Below are positions 13,593-21,587 of a DNA stretch of 33,038 nt, piece by piece; positions within the stretch are counted from its first letter, which is position 1; each line of letters begins with the position of its first letter. The stretch covers positions 1-33,038 of the IMG/VR virus record IMGVR_UViG_3300048590_000028. One strand, 5' to 3'. The notes under the pieces are model-generated. The model ran no database searches. It saw only the letters and a program-made list of their open reading frames with translations, and had not been told where the DNA came from. Source of the DNA: a virus. The translations under genes and the position numbers were made by a program.

Positions 13593-15151
13593 AGACGCGG
13601 GGCGAGCGCAACTGTCGCTGGATTGAGGAACACTGCTTTGTTCCCGAGGGTCGGTTCGTCGGGAAGCCGGTAGTTCTGAGACCGTTCCAGCGACTGGTGA
13701 TCTGCGGCATTTACGACACACCGACCCGTCGGGCGGTGATCTCGTTCGGGCGCAAGAACGCGAAGACCACGCTGGCCGCGTTCCTGCTGTTGCTGCACAC
13801 GGTCGGGCCCGAGGCTAGGCCGAACTCGCAGTTGTACTCGGCCGCGCAGTCGCGGGATCAGGCATCGCTGCTGTTCAACCTGGCGGCGAAGATCGTCCGG
13901 TTGAGCCCGAGCCTGCGGCAGTACGTAGTGGTTCGGGATACGGCCAAGCAACTGGCCTGTCCTGAACTCGGCACGCTGTACCGGGCGCTGTCTGCGGAAG
14001 CGGCGACGGCCTATGGCTTGTCCCCGGTGTTCGTCGTCCATGACGAACTCGGGCAGGTAAAGGGACCGCGGTCGGAACTGTACGAGGCGCTCGAGACGGC
14101 CGCCGGCGCGCAAGAGGATCCGCTGTCGATCGTGATCTCGACGCAGGCGCCCACGGCGGCGGACTTGCTGTCGGTGCTGATTGACGATGCGGCGACGGGT
14201 GCGGACCCGAAGGTGAAGTTGTTCCTGTTCACAGCGCCGGAAGGGATCGACCCGTTCTCGGACGAGGCGATCAAGGCGGCGAACCCGGCCTATGGGGACT
14301 TCCTGAACCCCGACGAGGTTCGCGACCAGGCCGAGTCAGCCCGCCGGATGCCGGCCCGCGAGGCAGCCTACCGGAATCTGGTGCTGAACCAGCGGATCAA
14401 CATGCACTCGCCGTTCATCGCGCGAGCCGTGTGGGAATCGTGCGGTGGGGCGGTTGATGACGAGGCGTTCCGCAGCGGGCCGGTATACGCCGGACTCGAC
14501 CTGTCGGCGCGCAACGACCTGACGGCGCTGGTGCTGGTGGCCCGCGGTGAAGACGGGACGTGGCACATCCGACCGGAGTTCTGGTGCCCGGAGATTGGAC
14601 TCGAGGAACGGGCGCGGCGAGACAGGGCACCGTATGACGTCTGGGTCAGGCAGGGGCATTTGCACGCAACCCCCGGAGCATCGGTCGACTTTTCGTTCGT
14701 CGCGCAACGGCTGGCAGAACTCGGGTCCGAGATGGACTTGCGTTGCATCGCGTTCGACCGCTGGCGCATGGACTACCTGACCGCGGACATGAACCGGATG
14801 GGCTTGCCGTTCACTGTGCTGCCGAAGGTGGAACTCCCGCCGGAGGGGTTACCCGACGGGCTGGTGCTGGTGAAGCACGGGCAGGGGTTTCAGGACATGC
14901 CGCCGGCATTGGACGGACTCGAGGCGGAATTGCTGAACGGACGGGTGCGCCACGAGATGCACCCCGTTCTGACCTGGTGCGCCGCGAATGCGGTCGCCGA
15001 ACGAAATGCGGCAGGAGAACGGAAGTTGGAAAAAGCCAAAAGCACCGGCCGCATTGACGGGCTCGTCGCGCTCGCGATGGCGATGCGGATCGGCCTGACG
15101 TACACGATTCCGCCCGAAGACTACGCCTCCGGGCGTCTGGTGGTGCTGTGA
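13364..15151 (+). CDS. terL: Terminase large subunit (start uncertain)
   Basis: The packaging motor ATPase and nuclease. Walker A-like SFGRKNAKTT (about nt 13742-13771), Walker B with VFVVHDE (about 14026-14046), coupling motif VISTQAP and a C-terminal RNase H-type nuclease with acidic residues in GLDLSARNDL, IAFDRW and TGRIDGLVALAMA. All match HK97-group large terminases. The N-terminus is a problem: the recognisable protein begins around 13590 (NCRWIEEHC), yet the last in-frame ATG, GTG or TTG before it is the TTG at 13364, which would add residues that only shadow terS. A CTG at 13580 (preceded by GGGAG) gives the length expected for the family and may be the true start. The 4-base GTGA overlap with the portal gene is normal. 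Confidence 0.85.
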   Translation: MQHDRGISPGGGGAGGNWAVGLEYLSSTGGHGRKAWTGDHVDGDEDAPDPAVPVHADFGGDGSEESGSGFEALERVETRGERNCRWIEEHCFVPEGRFVGKPVVLRPFQRLVICGIYDTPTRRAVISFGRKNAKTTLAAFLLLLHTVGPEARPNSQLYSAAQSRDQASLLFNLAAKIVRLSPSLRQYVVVRDTAKQLACPELGTLYRALSAEAATAYGLSPVFVVHDELGQVKGPRSELYEALETAAGAQEDPLSIVISTQAPTAADLLSVLIDDAATGADPKVKLFLFTAPEGIDPFSDEAIKAANPAYGDFLNPDEVRDQAESARRMPAREAAYRNLVLNQRINMHSPFIARAVWESCGGAVDDEAFRSGPVYAGLDLSARNDLTALVLVARGEDGTWHIRPEFWCPEIGLEERARRDRAPYDVWVRQGHLHATPGASVDFSFVAQRLAELGSEMDLRCIAFDRWRMDYLTADMNRMGLPFTVLPKVELPPEGLPDGLVLVKHGQGFQDMPPALDGLEAELLNGRVRHEMHPVLTWCAANAVAERNAAGERKLEKAKSTGRIDGLVALAMAMRIGLTYTIPPEDYASGRLVVL

Positions 15152-16425
15152 AAATCTTTGGATTCGAGATCAGCCGCGAGCAAAAGTCGCAGCAGTTCGA
15201 GACCGTGCTGCAGCGGATCATAGCCGCGTCCGAGGGCCGGTCTGACAACGTGACCCCCGAGTCCTGCATGTCTTCTCCGACCGTTCAAGCGGTGGTGAAG
15301 GTCATCAGTTCGCGCTTAGCGGTGACCCCGGTTCATGTGTACCGAAAGACGACCCGCAATGGGCGAGCGTTCAAGGAACGCTTGGCGGACCACCCGGTAG
15401 CGAGGCTGCTGCAGTACCCGAACTCGTGGCAAACGCGAAGCGACTTTTTCGGCGATGCGGCGTCGTCACTGATCCGTTACGGTAATTTCTACGCCTACAA
15501 GTCGCGCGGCTCGACGGGCCCGATCCGGGAGCTGGTGCCGATGCACTCGTCCGCGGTAACGCCGGATCAGGACGTCAGCACCTATGGCGTGACATACAAG
15601 GTGCAGCAGAAGAAAGGGCCGGAAATCGAGCTTCCGGCATCGAAGGTCATGCACGTTCGCGGCGCCAGCCGTGATTTCCTGAACGGCGACTCACCGATTC
15701 GGGACGTATCGCGGACGATCGCGCTCGAGATCGCCGCCGAGCAGTTCGGCTGGTCGTTCTTTGCCAATGGCGCCGTTCCGCTGATGGTATTCAAGTTTAT
15801 GCAGGGCGCGGGTGGGTTCAAGACGAAGGAACAGGAAGACGAGTTCGTCAAGTCGTTTCAGGAAGCACTCGGCGGATCGAAGCGGCACAAAGCCATGCTG
15901 TTGCCGAAAGGCATCGAAACCGGCGATCCGGTGCGGATCGAGAACGACAAGGCGCAGTTTCTCGAAACCCGCAAGCTGCAGCGCACGATCATCGCCGGGG
16001 CGCTGGGCGTTCCACCGCAGTACGTCGGCGACCTTGACGGCTCAAAGTGGAACAACACCGAACAAATGCAGCTTTCGTTCACGCAGGACGTGATTTACCC
16101 GATCGCGCAGCGGTTCGAGGCGGCAATGGAACGCGATCTGCTGACCGAAGACGACTATCGGTCCGGGGTCATCATCCGCTTCAACCTTGACGCCAGCCTG
16201 CGTGCCGACTTCAAGTCCCGACAGGAGGGCTTGCGCATCCAGCGCGACGCCGGGGTGATCTCGCCGAATGAGTGGCGCGAGATGGAGAACATGAACCCGA
16301 TTTCGGACGTTGACGGCGGCGAGGACTACTTGCGTCCCGCCAACATGATGGTAGCGGGCGTGGAGCCCGAGGAAACAGACGATGGAACAGAAACGAATCC
16401 CGCTCCAGATCAAGAGCCTGAATGA
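15148..16425 (+). CDS. Portal protein (HK97 family)
   Basis: 425 residues; GTG start in a GTGA overlap with the large terminase. It forms the dodecameric ring at the unique head vertex. Family features visible: early PESCMSSPTVQAVVKVISSRLAVTPVHVYR, then DHPVARLLQYPN, then FFGDAASSLIRYGNFYAY, the segment GALGVPPQYVGDLDGSKWNNTEQMQLSF and QDVIYPIAQRFEAAMERDLL near the end of the crown/stem. The C-terminal PAPDQEPE tail is short and disordered. The gene overlaps the protease start by 44 bases. Order terL-portal-protease-capsid is canonical; high confidence. Confidence 0.93.
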   Translation: MKIFGFEISREQKSQQFETVLQRIIAASEGRSDNVTPESCMSSPTVQAVVKVISSRLAVTPVHVYRKTTRNGRAFKERLADHPVARLLQYPNSWQTRSDFFGDAASSLIRYGNFYAYKSRGSTGPIRELVPMHSSAVTPDQDVSTYGVTYKVQQKKGPEIELPASKVMHVRGASRDFLNGDSPIRDVSRTIALEIAAEQFGWSFFANGAVPLMVFKFMQGAGGFKTKEQEDEFVKSFQEALGGSKRHKAMLLPKGIETGDPVRIENDKAQFLETRKLQRTIIAGALGVPPQYVGDLDGSKWNNTEQMQLSFTQDVIYPIAQRFEAAMERDLLTEDDYRSGVIIRFNLDASLRADFKSRQEGLRIQRDAGVISPNEWREMENMNPISDVDGGEDYLRPANMMVAGVEPEETDDGTETNPAPDQEPE

Positions 16426-17116
16426 TCGCGAGTTCGCCGGCTACGGTTCCATCTTTGGGAACGTGGACATGGGCGGCGACATCGTGGCCGAGGGCGCGTT
16501 CACGAAGTCGCTGCGGCGTTACCAGAAAGAAGGTTCTCTGCCGCTGATGTTCTGGGCGCACGACCCGGCGCAGGTGCCGGGCATGTGGACCGAGATGGGC
16601 GAGGACTCGAAAGGGCTCTACGTCAAGGGAACCCTGGCCGACACGCAGCTCGGCAACGAAGTGCGGACGCTGCTCGGCATGAAGGCCGTTCGGGGCCTTT
16701 CGATCGGGTTCAGCATCTCCCCGGGCGGCGTGGAATACGACGACGACGTGCGCGTCATCAAGAACGCCGAGTTGTGGGAAGTGTCGGTGGTATCGCTGCC
16801 GATGAACCCGCGGGCCACGGTGACGCACGCAAAGACGAGATTGAGTGCCGCGGGCGAGTACGTCCCGACGGCGCAGGAATTGAGCGCGGTCAAGCGCGAG
16901 CTTGAATCGTGGTTCAGGAGCCGCGGCTTCTCAAAGGCCGCGGCGGTTGCATACGCGAGCATGGCATTCCGTGACGACGGGGCGACCCCGGAGGAACAGA
17001 CGGACGACGGCGTGATGCTGGAGGACGTGAAGGAATCCGCGCTGGCCGGACGACTGGACGAGGTGACCGACGCGATGTTGGCGAGCCTCTTGACCCGAAA
17101 ACTTAAAGCGGCCTGA
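16382..17116 (+). CDS. Prohead protease (HK97 type, peptidase family S78)
   Basis: 244 residues from ATG at 16382 inside the end of the portal gene. It matures the prohead by cleaving the capsid protein's N-terminal delta domain. Motifs: MFWAHDP with H60, GLSIGFS with S107 and LWEVSVV with E133, in the order of the known Ser-His-Glu-type herpes/HK97 protease triad region. The C-terminus (VKRELESWFRSRGFSKAAAVAYASMAF and after) adds a helical tail of the scaffold-binding type. The 12-base gap to the capsid gene contains its GGAGG site. High confidence. Confidence 0.92.
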   Translation: MEQKRIPLQIKSLNDREFAGYGSIFGNVDMGGDIVAEGAFTKSLRRYQKEGSLPLMFWAHDPAQVPGMWTEMGEDSKGLYVKGTLADTQLGNEVRTLLGMKAVRGLSIGFSISPGGVEYDDDVRVIKNAELWEVSVVSLPMNPRATVTHAKTRLSAAGEYVPTAQELSAVKRELESWFRSRGFSKAAAVAYASMAFRDDGATPEEQTDDGVMLEDVKESALAGRLDEVTDAMLASLLTRKLKAA

Positions 17117-17134
17117 CGGCCGGAGGAAATGAAG

Positions 17135-18424
17135 ATGAGCAATCAGCTCGTGGACGCCATTGAAAAGGTGGCGGGTACGTTCGAGGAGTTCAAGCGCATC
17201 AACGAAGACGCGCTGGACGCCGCCGAGAAGAAGCACGCGGCCCGTGCTGCGGAACTGGCGCAGACGCTCGACAAGATCAGCGGCGACCTGTCGGAACAGG
17301 TCAAGCAGCGCGAGATCGTCGAGAAGAAGCTGAAGCAGCAGCAGGAGCGCATCGAGATCATCGAGGCTCTGAGCGACCGTCCGCGCGGCACCGTGCAGGA
17401 CAAGGCGAAGGGCGAGTGGAACGAGGCGTTTGTCGATGCGGTCCGCAAGGGCCTCAACGACATGGAAGCCAACCATCGCAACAAGGTTGCCTACGAGAAG
17501 GCGCGCGAGGTCAAGGCCGTGAACATCACGACCGCGATCGAGGGCGGCTACGCGGTGCCCGAGGAGACCAGCCGCGCCGTCGAGGCGTTGCTGCTCCGGC
17601 AGTCGGGCGTCATGTCGAACGTCAAGATGGTGCAGGTCGGGACCAGCGACTACAAGGAACTGGTGTCGATTCACGGCACGACTTCCGGGTGGGCTGGCGA
17701 GGCCACGAGCCGTTCCGAGACGGGCGTTGCGAACCTGCGCGAGCGGGCGCCGACCTGGGGCGAGCTGTACGCCTATCCGAAGGTGTCGAACTGGGCGCTC
17801 GAGGATCTGTTCTTCGACGTGTCGAACTGGCTGGTGAACGACGCGGCCGAGGGCATGGCGAAGGCCGTGGACGCCGCGATCTACAACGGCAACGGCTCGA
17901 GCAAGCCCACCGGCATCTTCGCGGCTGCGCCGACGGCGGTTGCGGATTACAACAGCCCGCTCCGTGCGGGTGGCGTGATCCAGTACGTGCCGTGCGACGC
18001 AACGTCGCCGCAGACGGTCAACGCCGACGACATCATCGACCTCGTGTACACGCTGGCGCCGGGCTATCGCGCGAACGCAAAGTTCTACATGAACTCGGTG
18101 ACGCAGGGCTTCGTCCGCAAGCTGAAGGATTCCTACGGGCAGTACCTGTGGGCGCCTTCGCTGCAGGTCGGTCAGCCGGATCGGCTGCTCGGCTACGAGG
18201 TCGTGACGTGGGAAGACCTGGCGAACCCGACGACGGCGGACGGTTTCTCGATCGTGTTCGGTGACATGCGGCGCGCATACCTGCTCGTCTCGCGTTCCGG
18301 GCTGGCGATCGACCGCGATCCGTACACCGCGAAGGGCTACACGTCCTTCTACATGCGGAAGCGTTACGGCGGCATCGTTTTGAACAACGATTCCGTCAAG
18401 GCGCTGAAGCTGGCGGACACCTGA
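17135..18424 (+). CDS. Major capsid protein (HK97 fold)
   Basis: The frame has two close ATGs, 17129 and 17135. The GGAGG at 17122-17126 is only 2 bases from the first but 8 from the second, so I choose 17135 (429 residues). Residues about 1-115 are a charged coiled coil (EKKLKQQQERIEIIEAL), the delta/scaffold domain removed by the protease. Then NITTAIEGGYAVPEETSRAV starts the HK97-fold capsid, with VGTSDYKELVSIHGTTSGWAGE, LYAYPKVSNWALEDLFFDV and NGNGSSKPTGIF all typical. The stop is followed at once by a strong terminator, so this gene ends the packaging/head operon. High confidence. Confidence 0.94.
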   Translation: MSNQLVDAIEKVAGTFEEFKRINEDALDAAEKKHAARAAELAQTLDKISGDLSEQVKQREIVEKKLKQQQERIEIIEALSDRPRGTVQDKAKGEWNEAFVDAVRKGLNDMEANHRNKVAYEKAREVKAVNITTAIEGGYAVPEETSRAVEALLLRQSGVMSNVKMVQVGTSDYKELVSIHGTTSGWAGEATSRSETGVANLRERAPTWGELYAYPKVSNWALEDLFFDVSNWLVNDAAEGMAKAVDAAIYNGNGSSKPTGIFAAAPTAVADYNSPLRAGGVIQYVPCDATSPQTVNADDIIDLVYTLAPGYRANAKFYMNSVTQGFVRKLKDSYGQYLWAPSLQVGQPDRLLGYEVVTWEDLANPTTADGFSIVFGDMRRAYLLVSRSGLAIDRDPYTAKGYTSFYMRKRYGGIVLNNDSVKALKLADT

Positions 18425-18439
18425 TAATCAGGTAGGGAG

Positions 18440-18465
18440 GGGCGGGGCTTCGGCCCCGCCCTTTT
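18440..18465 (+). terminator. UUCG-tetraloop terminator after major capsid gene
   Basis: Perfect 9-bp GC-rich stem (18440-18448 with 18453-18461) closed by C(UUCG)G and followed by TTTT. It is placed 15 bases after the capsid stop. It would limit or end transcription between the capsid gene and the glycan cassette. Complete read-through or a separate promoter is needed for the genes downstream; I see no clear promoter in 18466-18503. Confidence 0.85.
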
Positions 18466-18503
18466 CATGAGAAAACCATTCAGTTACGCGAACAAATACC
18501 GCG

Positions 18504-19211
18504 GTGCAGCTCCAGAAAATAAAGCCGGACTGGAACTGTCCGGTCATCGTGGCGGCGACGGGGCCAAGCCTCGACGCAAACGTCGCGCTCGAGTGCCGAA
18601 AATCACGGCTGTACGGCGACTGCCGGGTGGTCGTGGTCAATGACGCATGGCGGCTGATGCCGTGGGCGGACATCCTGTACGCCTGCGATGCGGGCTGGTG
18701 GAAGGTTCACGACGGGGTGCCTGGGTTCCGGCACGGCGAACGGTGGTCCACGCACGAAGGGACCAAGCCGGACGACTCGAACTACAAGGGCGATCTGCCG
18801 AAGGAATGGCGGATCAATTACGTCCGCGGTCGTGCGGGCAACACGTTTTCGACGGACCAGTCTGTTGTCCACTACGGCATGAACAGTGGATTCCAGGCGA
18901 TCAATCTCGCGCTGCTGAAGGGCGCGACAAAGGTGATTCTGGTCGGTTTCGACATGAAGCGAACCGGCGGCAAGGCGCACTTTTTCGGGGATCACCCGAA
19001 CGGGCTCTGCGTGTCGACGCATTACGAGAATTTCATCCCTCAGTTCCGCATTGCAGCGAAAGACTGCACGGTGCCGATCGTCAACGCAACGCCCGGGAGC
19101 GCGCTGGATTGCTGGCCGCGGGTGGCGCTGGATGATGCTCTCAGGGACTGTGTGCTGCATTGCGACCGGCCCGTCGCTGACGCTCGAGCAGATCAGCCAA
19201 GCGCGGCGTAA
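18504..19211 (+). CDS. DUF115/GT42-like Rossmann-type protein, copy 1
   Basis: 235 residues; the GTG at 18504 begins MQLQKIKPDW just before the conserved core. Residues 14-23 VIVAATGPSL fit the nucleotide-sugar-binding G-x-G-P-S-L loop seen in MptE/DUF115 and GT42 sialyltransferase-like proteins. VVVVNDAWRLMPWADILYACDAGWW follows, then YGMNSGFQAINLALLKGATKVILVGFDM, AHFFGDHP and VNATPGSALDCWPRV. A tandem paralogue follows directly. The homologous part ends near residue 207; the last 27 residues (DALRDCVLHC...) have no counterpart in the paralogue and overlap its start by 80 bases. Glycan-related transfer is plausible from context; the exact activity is unknown. No strong ribosome-binding site. 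Confidence 0.7.
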   Translation: MQLQKIKPDWNCPVIVAATGPSLDANVALECRKSRLYGDCRVVVVNDAWRLMPWADILYACDAGWWKVHDGVPGFRHGERWSTHEGTKPDDSNYKGDLPKEWRINYVRGRAGNTFSTDQSVVHYGMNSGFQAINLALLKGATKVILVGFDMKRTGGKAHFFGDHPNGLCVSTHYENFIPQFRIAAKDCTVPIVNATPGSALDCWPRVALDDALRDCVLHCDRPVADARADQPSAA

Positions 19212-19764
19212 GGGATTCACCCTCGTCGGCTGCAACAATGTCTGGCAGATCGTGCCGGATCTGGCGGTGCTGTACGCCTGCAACCTGCAATGGTGGCAGC
19301 ACTACTGGTCGCTGGAACTGGCGGAACATCCTGCCGCGAAGTGGACGACGAACCGCGAGGCTGCGACCAGCTACGGGATCAACTGGATCGCGGAGCGGAA
19401 CGCGCCGGGGCTCTCGGCAGCCCCGGGCGTCGTGCATCACGGCCACGGGTCGGGGTTCACGCTGCTGAATCTGGCGTACTTGCTCGGCGCCGAGCGCATT
19501 GTGCTGCTCGGTTACGACTTGACCTACGCCAGCGACTATGACGGCAGGGCGCGTCAGGCCGGATCGACGCCGCGGCACTATTTCGGTGAATACCCGGCCG
19601 AGTTACAGCACTGGCCGAGCGTGAAGGTTCAGCAAGGCCGGCACGTCGAACTGATTGGGCTGTACGAATCTGTTGCGGCGCAGGGGCTGGTCGAGATCAT
19701 TAACGCCACGCCGGGGTCGGCGCTGGATTGCTTTCCGAGGATGAGCATTGCCGATGTTGAGTGA
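19132..19764 (+). CDS. DUF115/GT42-like Rossmann-type protein, copy 2
   Basis: 210 residues from the ATG at 19132 (a second ATG at 19135 follows); the frame extends upstream only as a shadow of copy 1. The protein repeats the plan of copy 1: CCIATGPSLTLEQ, then NNVWQIVPDLAVLYACNLQWW, then HHGHGSGFTLLNLAYLLGAE, RIVLLGYDLTY, PRHYFGEYP and INATPGSALDCFPRM near the C-terminus. Identity to copy 1 is low in loops but the shared positions run full length, so this is a diverged tandem duplication. The final 11 bases overlap the methyltransferase gene. Likely works with its neighbours on an activated sugar; substrate unknown. Confidence 0.7.
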   Translation: MMLSGTVCCIATGPSLTLEQISQARRKGFTLVGCNNVWQIVPDLAVLYACNLQWWQHYWSLELAEHPAAKWTTNREAATSYGINWIAERNAPGLSAAPGVVHHGHGSGFTLLNLAYLLGAERIVLLGYDLTYASDYDGRARQAGSTPRHYFGEYPAELQHWPSVKVQQGRHVELIGLYESVAAQGLVEIINATPGSALDCFPRMSIADVE

Positions 19765-20284
19765 CGCCGAGATGCGCGAGCGGATGCAGAACGGCTGGCG
19801 CGCCGGCCGTCCGTTCACCGACTGCGGGAACGGCAGCCTGCCGGACGCGACGGCGAATATCCGCCAGTGGCTGCCGAAGGTCTGCGCCCGCCGCGGGATC
19901 CACACGGTCTGCGATGCCGGTGCAGGCGACTTGGCATGGCGCCGCGGTATGGCGTGGGACGTGGAGTATCTGCCGTTCGATCTGTTCCCGCGGCACCCGT
20001 CCGTGGCGCAGATCGACATCACGCAAGACGTGCTGCCGAAGTGCGACGCGATCCTGTGTCGGATGGTGCTGAATCACCTGGACGACGAACGGGTGACGCT
20101 CGCGCTCGGCCGCTTTCGGCTGTCGTCGCGCTACCTGTTCGCGACGCAGTTCAACGGCGAGGACTTGCCGCAGCGTTCCACGCAGTTCATGCGGCTGGAC
20201 CTGCGCAAGTGGCTCGGCGAGCCGATTGAATGGGTGCATGACGGTCGCGAGGACGCTTGTTCGCTGGCGCTATGGGAAATCTGA
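19754..20284 (+). CDS. Class I SAM-dependent methyltransferase-like protein
   Basis: 176 residues from ATG at 19754 (a TTG at 19748 is also in frame but weaker). Residues 52-60 (VCDAGAGDL) match the SAM-binding motif I D-x-G-x-G. EYLPFDLFP follows as the acidic-loop region, and DITQDVLPKCDAILCRMVLNHLDD (88-111) gives motifs II to III with the 'N-H-L' typical of such enzymes. The rest is a short class I fold. In this cassette it could methylate a sugar, as in O-methylated glycans, or a small molecule; the sequence does not show the substrate. Overlaps both neighbours, consistent with a single operon. Confidence 0.72.
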   Translation: MLSDAEMRERMQNGWRAGRPFTDCGNGSLPDATANIRQWLPKVCARRGIHTVCDAGAGDLAWRRGMAWDVEYLPFDLFPRHPSVAQIDITQDVLPKCDAILCRMVLNHLDDERVTLALGRFRLSSRYLFATQFNGEDLPQRSTQFMRLDLRKWLGEPIEWVHDGREDACSLALWEI

Positions 20285-20865
20285 CCGTCGTCGTATTGAA
20301 CTGGCGGAACTACCTCGGCCGCGGCCGGGAGTACGTTGACAAGCTGCACGCCGGGGTTCGGCAGCATCTTTCGGTGCCGTTCCGGTTCTGGGAAGTGACG
20401 GAGCATGATCTGCCGGCAGGCCGGGAGGGCTGGTTCAACAAGCTCTCGCTGCTCGAGATGTTTGACGGCGACGTCCTATATCTCGACCTGGACGTGATTC
20501 TGACCGGCAGCATCGACCATCTGGTGACGCTGGCGCTGTCGGATCCGTCGCGCATATGGGCGCGGGACGACTGGTCGTATCCGGTGACGAAACCACGGCC
20601 CGGGCTTGAAGCGACGATCAACAGCTCGGTGATGTTCTGGCATGGCCGCAAGGACATGACCGGGGCAGAAGCATTGATTCCAGTGACGCACGGCGATCAA
20701 GGGATCATCACGCAGTTGTTCTGGCCGCATGGTATTGGCCTGCTGCCGAACGATTCCGTGACGTCCTACAAATATGACGTGCTGCGTGGCGCGAAACCCG
20801 GGCCGGTCGTGGTGTTCCACGGTCACCCGAAACCACACGAGGCGGGCTGGGATTGCTTGCAGTAA
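20272..20865 (+). CDS. GT-A-type glycosyltransferase with DxD motif
   Basis: 197 residues from ATG at 20272 (TTG at 20257 is possible but less likely); 13-base overlap with the previous gene. The N-terminus VVVLNWRNYLGRGREYVDKLHAGV is a sugar-nucleotide-binding start, then WFNKLSLLEMF, and DGDVLYLDLDVILTGS holds the metal-binding D72-x-D74. NSSVMFWHG, HGDQGIITQLF and VVVFHGHPKPHE complete a plan close to GT8/LPS-type glycosyltransferases, with the histidine pair near the C-terminus matching typical H-x-x-x-K/P endings. The predicted reaction is transfer of a sugar from a nucleotide donor; acceptor unknown. Confidence 0.8.
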   Translation: MGNLTVVVLNWRNYLGRGREYVDKLHAGVRQHLSVPFRFWEVTEHDLPAGREGWFNKLSLLEMFDGDVLYLDLDVILTGSIDHLVTLALSDPSRIWARDDWSYPVTKPRPGLEATINSSVMFWHGRKDMTGAEALIPVTHGDQGIITQLFWPHGIGLLPNDSVTSYKYDVLRGAKPGPVVVFHGHPKPHEAGWDCLQ

Positions 20866-21587
20866 TCCACGCCGCGCCGCAGATCGACTGGCACCGGCAG
20901 CGGGCGCCGCAGATCGCCGCAGGGCTCAAGGCGATCGGGGTCCGCTGCGAGATCGTGAGCGACGCGAATCGCCGCGAAGGGCTGCCGATCCTGCTCGGCA
21001 CGACCCGCTGGCGGGCGCTCGAGCAGGGCGACTACCTGCTGGTGGACCGGGCGTCGTTCGGCGATCCGCACTTCGTCCAACTGGTCCGCAACGGCCACGG
21101 CCGGCGCGGCGACCATCGCGTACCGCAGGGATCGCCAGCCGAGCGCTGGGAATGGATCGAGGATCGCGCCGCTGTCCGGCTCGCCCCGTGGGGCTGCGGG
21201 AAACGGCGCGTGCTGTGCGGACAGACCGAGACGTACTCGCCAGCGTGGCCGTCACTTGCGCTGTGGTATGCGGCTGTGGGGCTTTACCCGAGCCATTTTC
21301 GCAAGCACCCCGCGGGCGAGAACCCGACCGGGCTGCCTGAGACGCGGAAATGGACCGACTGCGGACTCGCCATCACGCTGAACTCGAGCGTCGGGGTGGA
21401 TGCCGTCTTGAACGGCGTGCCGACCGTGACGATGGACGAAGGCGCGATGGCATGGGACGTGTCGAGCCACGTTCCACATGAAACATTGAAACCCGCCCGT
21501 CTGCCGTGGCTGCACTGGCTTGCCTGGACGCAGTGGACGTGGGATGAAATTGCAAAGGGGCACCCGTGGCAGCACTTACTCTCGTAA
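20853..21587 (+). CDS. GT-B/capsule-synthesis-like protein
   Basis: 244 residues; TTG start at 20853, 13 bases inside the previous gene. The N-terminus VIHAAPQIDWHRQRAPQIAAGLKAIGVRCEIV resembles the N-terminal Rossmann half of GT-B or capsule-synthesis enzymes. A later stretch WTDCGLAITLNSSVGVDAVLNGVPTVTMDEGAMAWDV is the conserved nucleotide-binding segment of such proteins, where 'N-S-S-V-G-x-x-A-x-x-x-G-x-P' recalls the sugar-nucleotide site of glycosyl or capsule polysaccharide transferases. The weak start means the exact N-terminus is uncertain. Overlaps the connector gene by 22 bases, so it is part of the same transcript. Confidence 0.6.
   Translation: MLAVIHAAPQIDWHRQRAPQIAAGLKAIGVRCEIVSDANRREGLPILLGTTRWRALEQGDYLLVDRASFGDPHFVQLVRNGHGRRGDHRVPQGSPAERWEWIEDRAAVRLAPWGCGKRRVLCGQTETYSPAWPSLALWYAAVGLYPSHFRKHPAGENPTGLPETRKWTDCGLAITLNSSVGVDAVLNGVPTVTMDEGAMAWDVSSHVPHETLKPARLPWLHWLAWTQWTWDEIAKGHPWQHLLS

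Noticed and set aside
13540-13600. Programmed -1 frameshift joining terS to terL
   Set aside because: The terL frame is -1 to terS, but I found no X XXY YYZ heptamer in the right phase (only GCG AAG AAA GCG). terS also has a family-typical C-terminus up to its own stop.
18467-18643. 58-residue open frame starting at the ATG right after the capsid terminator
   Set aside because: It overlaps the start of the DUF115/GT42-like gene in another frame, becomes Arg/Gly-rich shadow sequence and has no ribosome-binding site.
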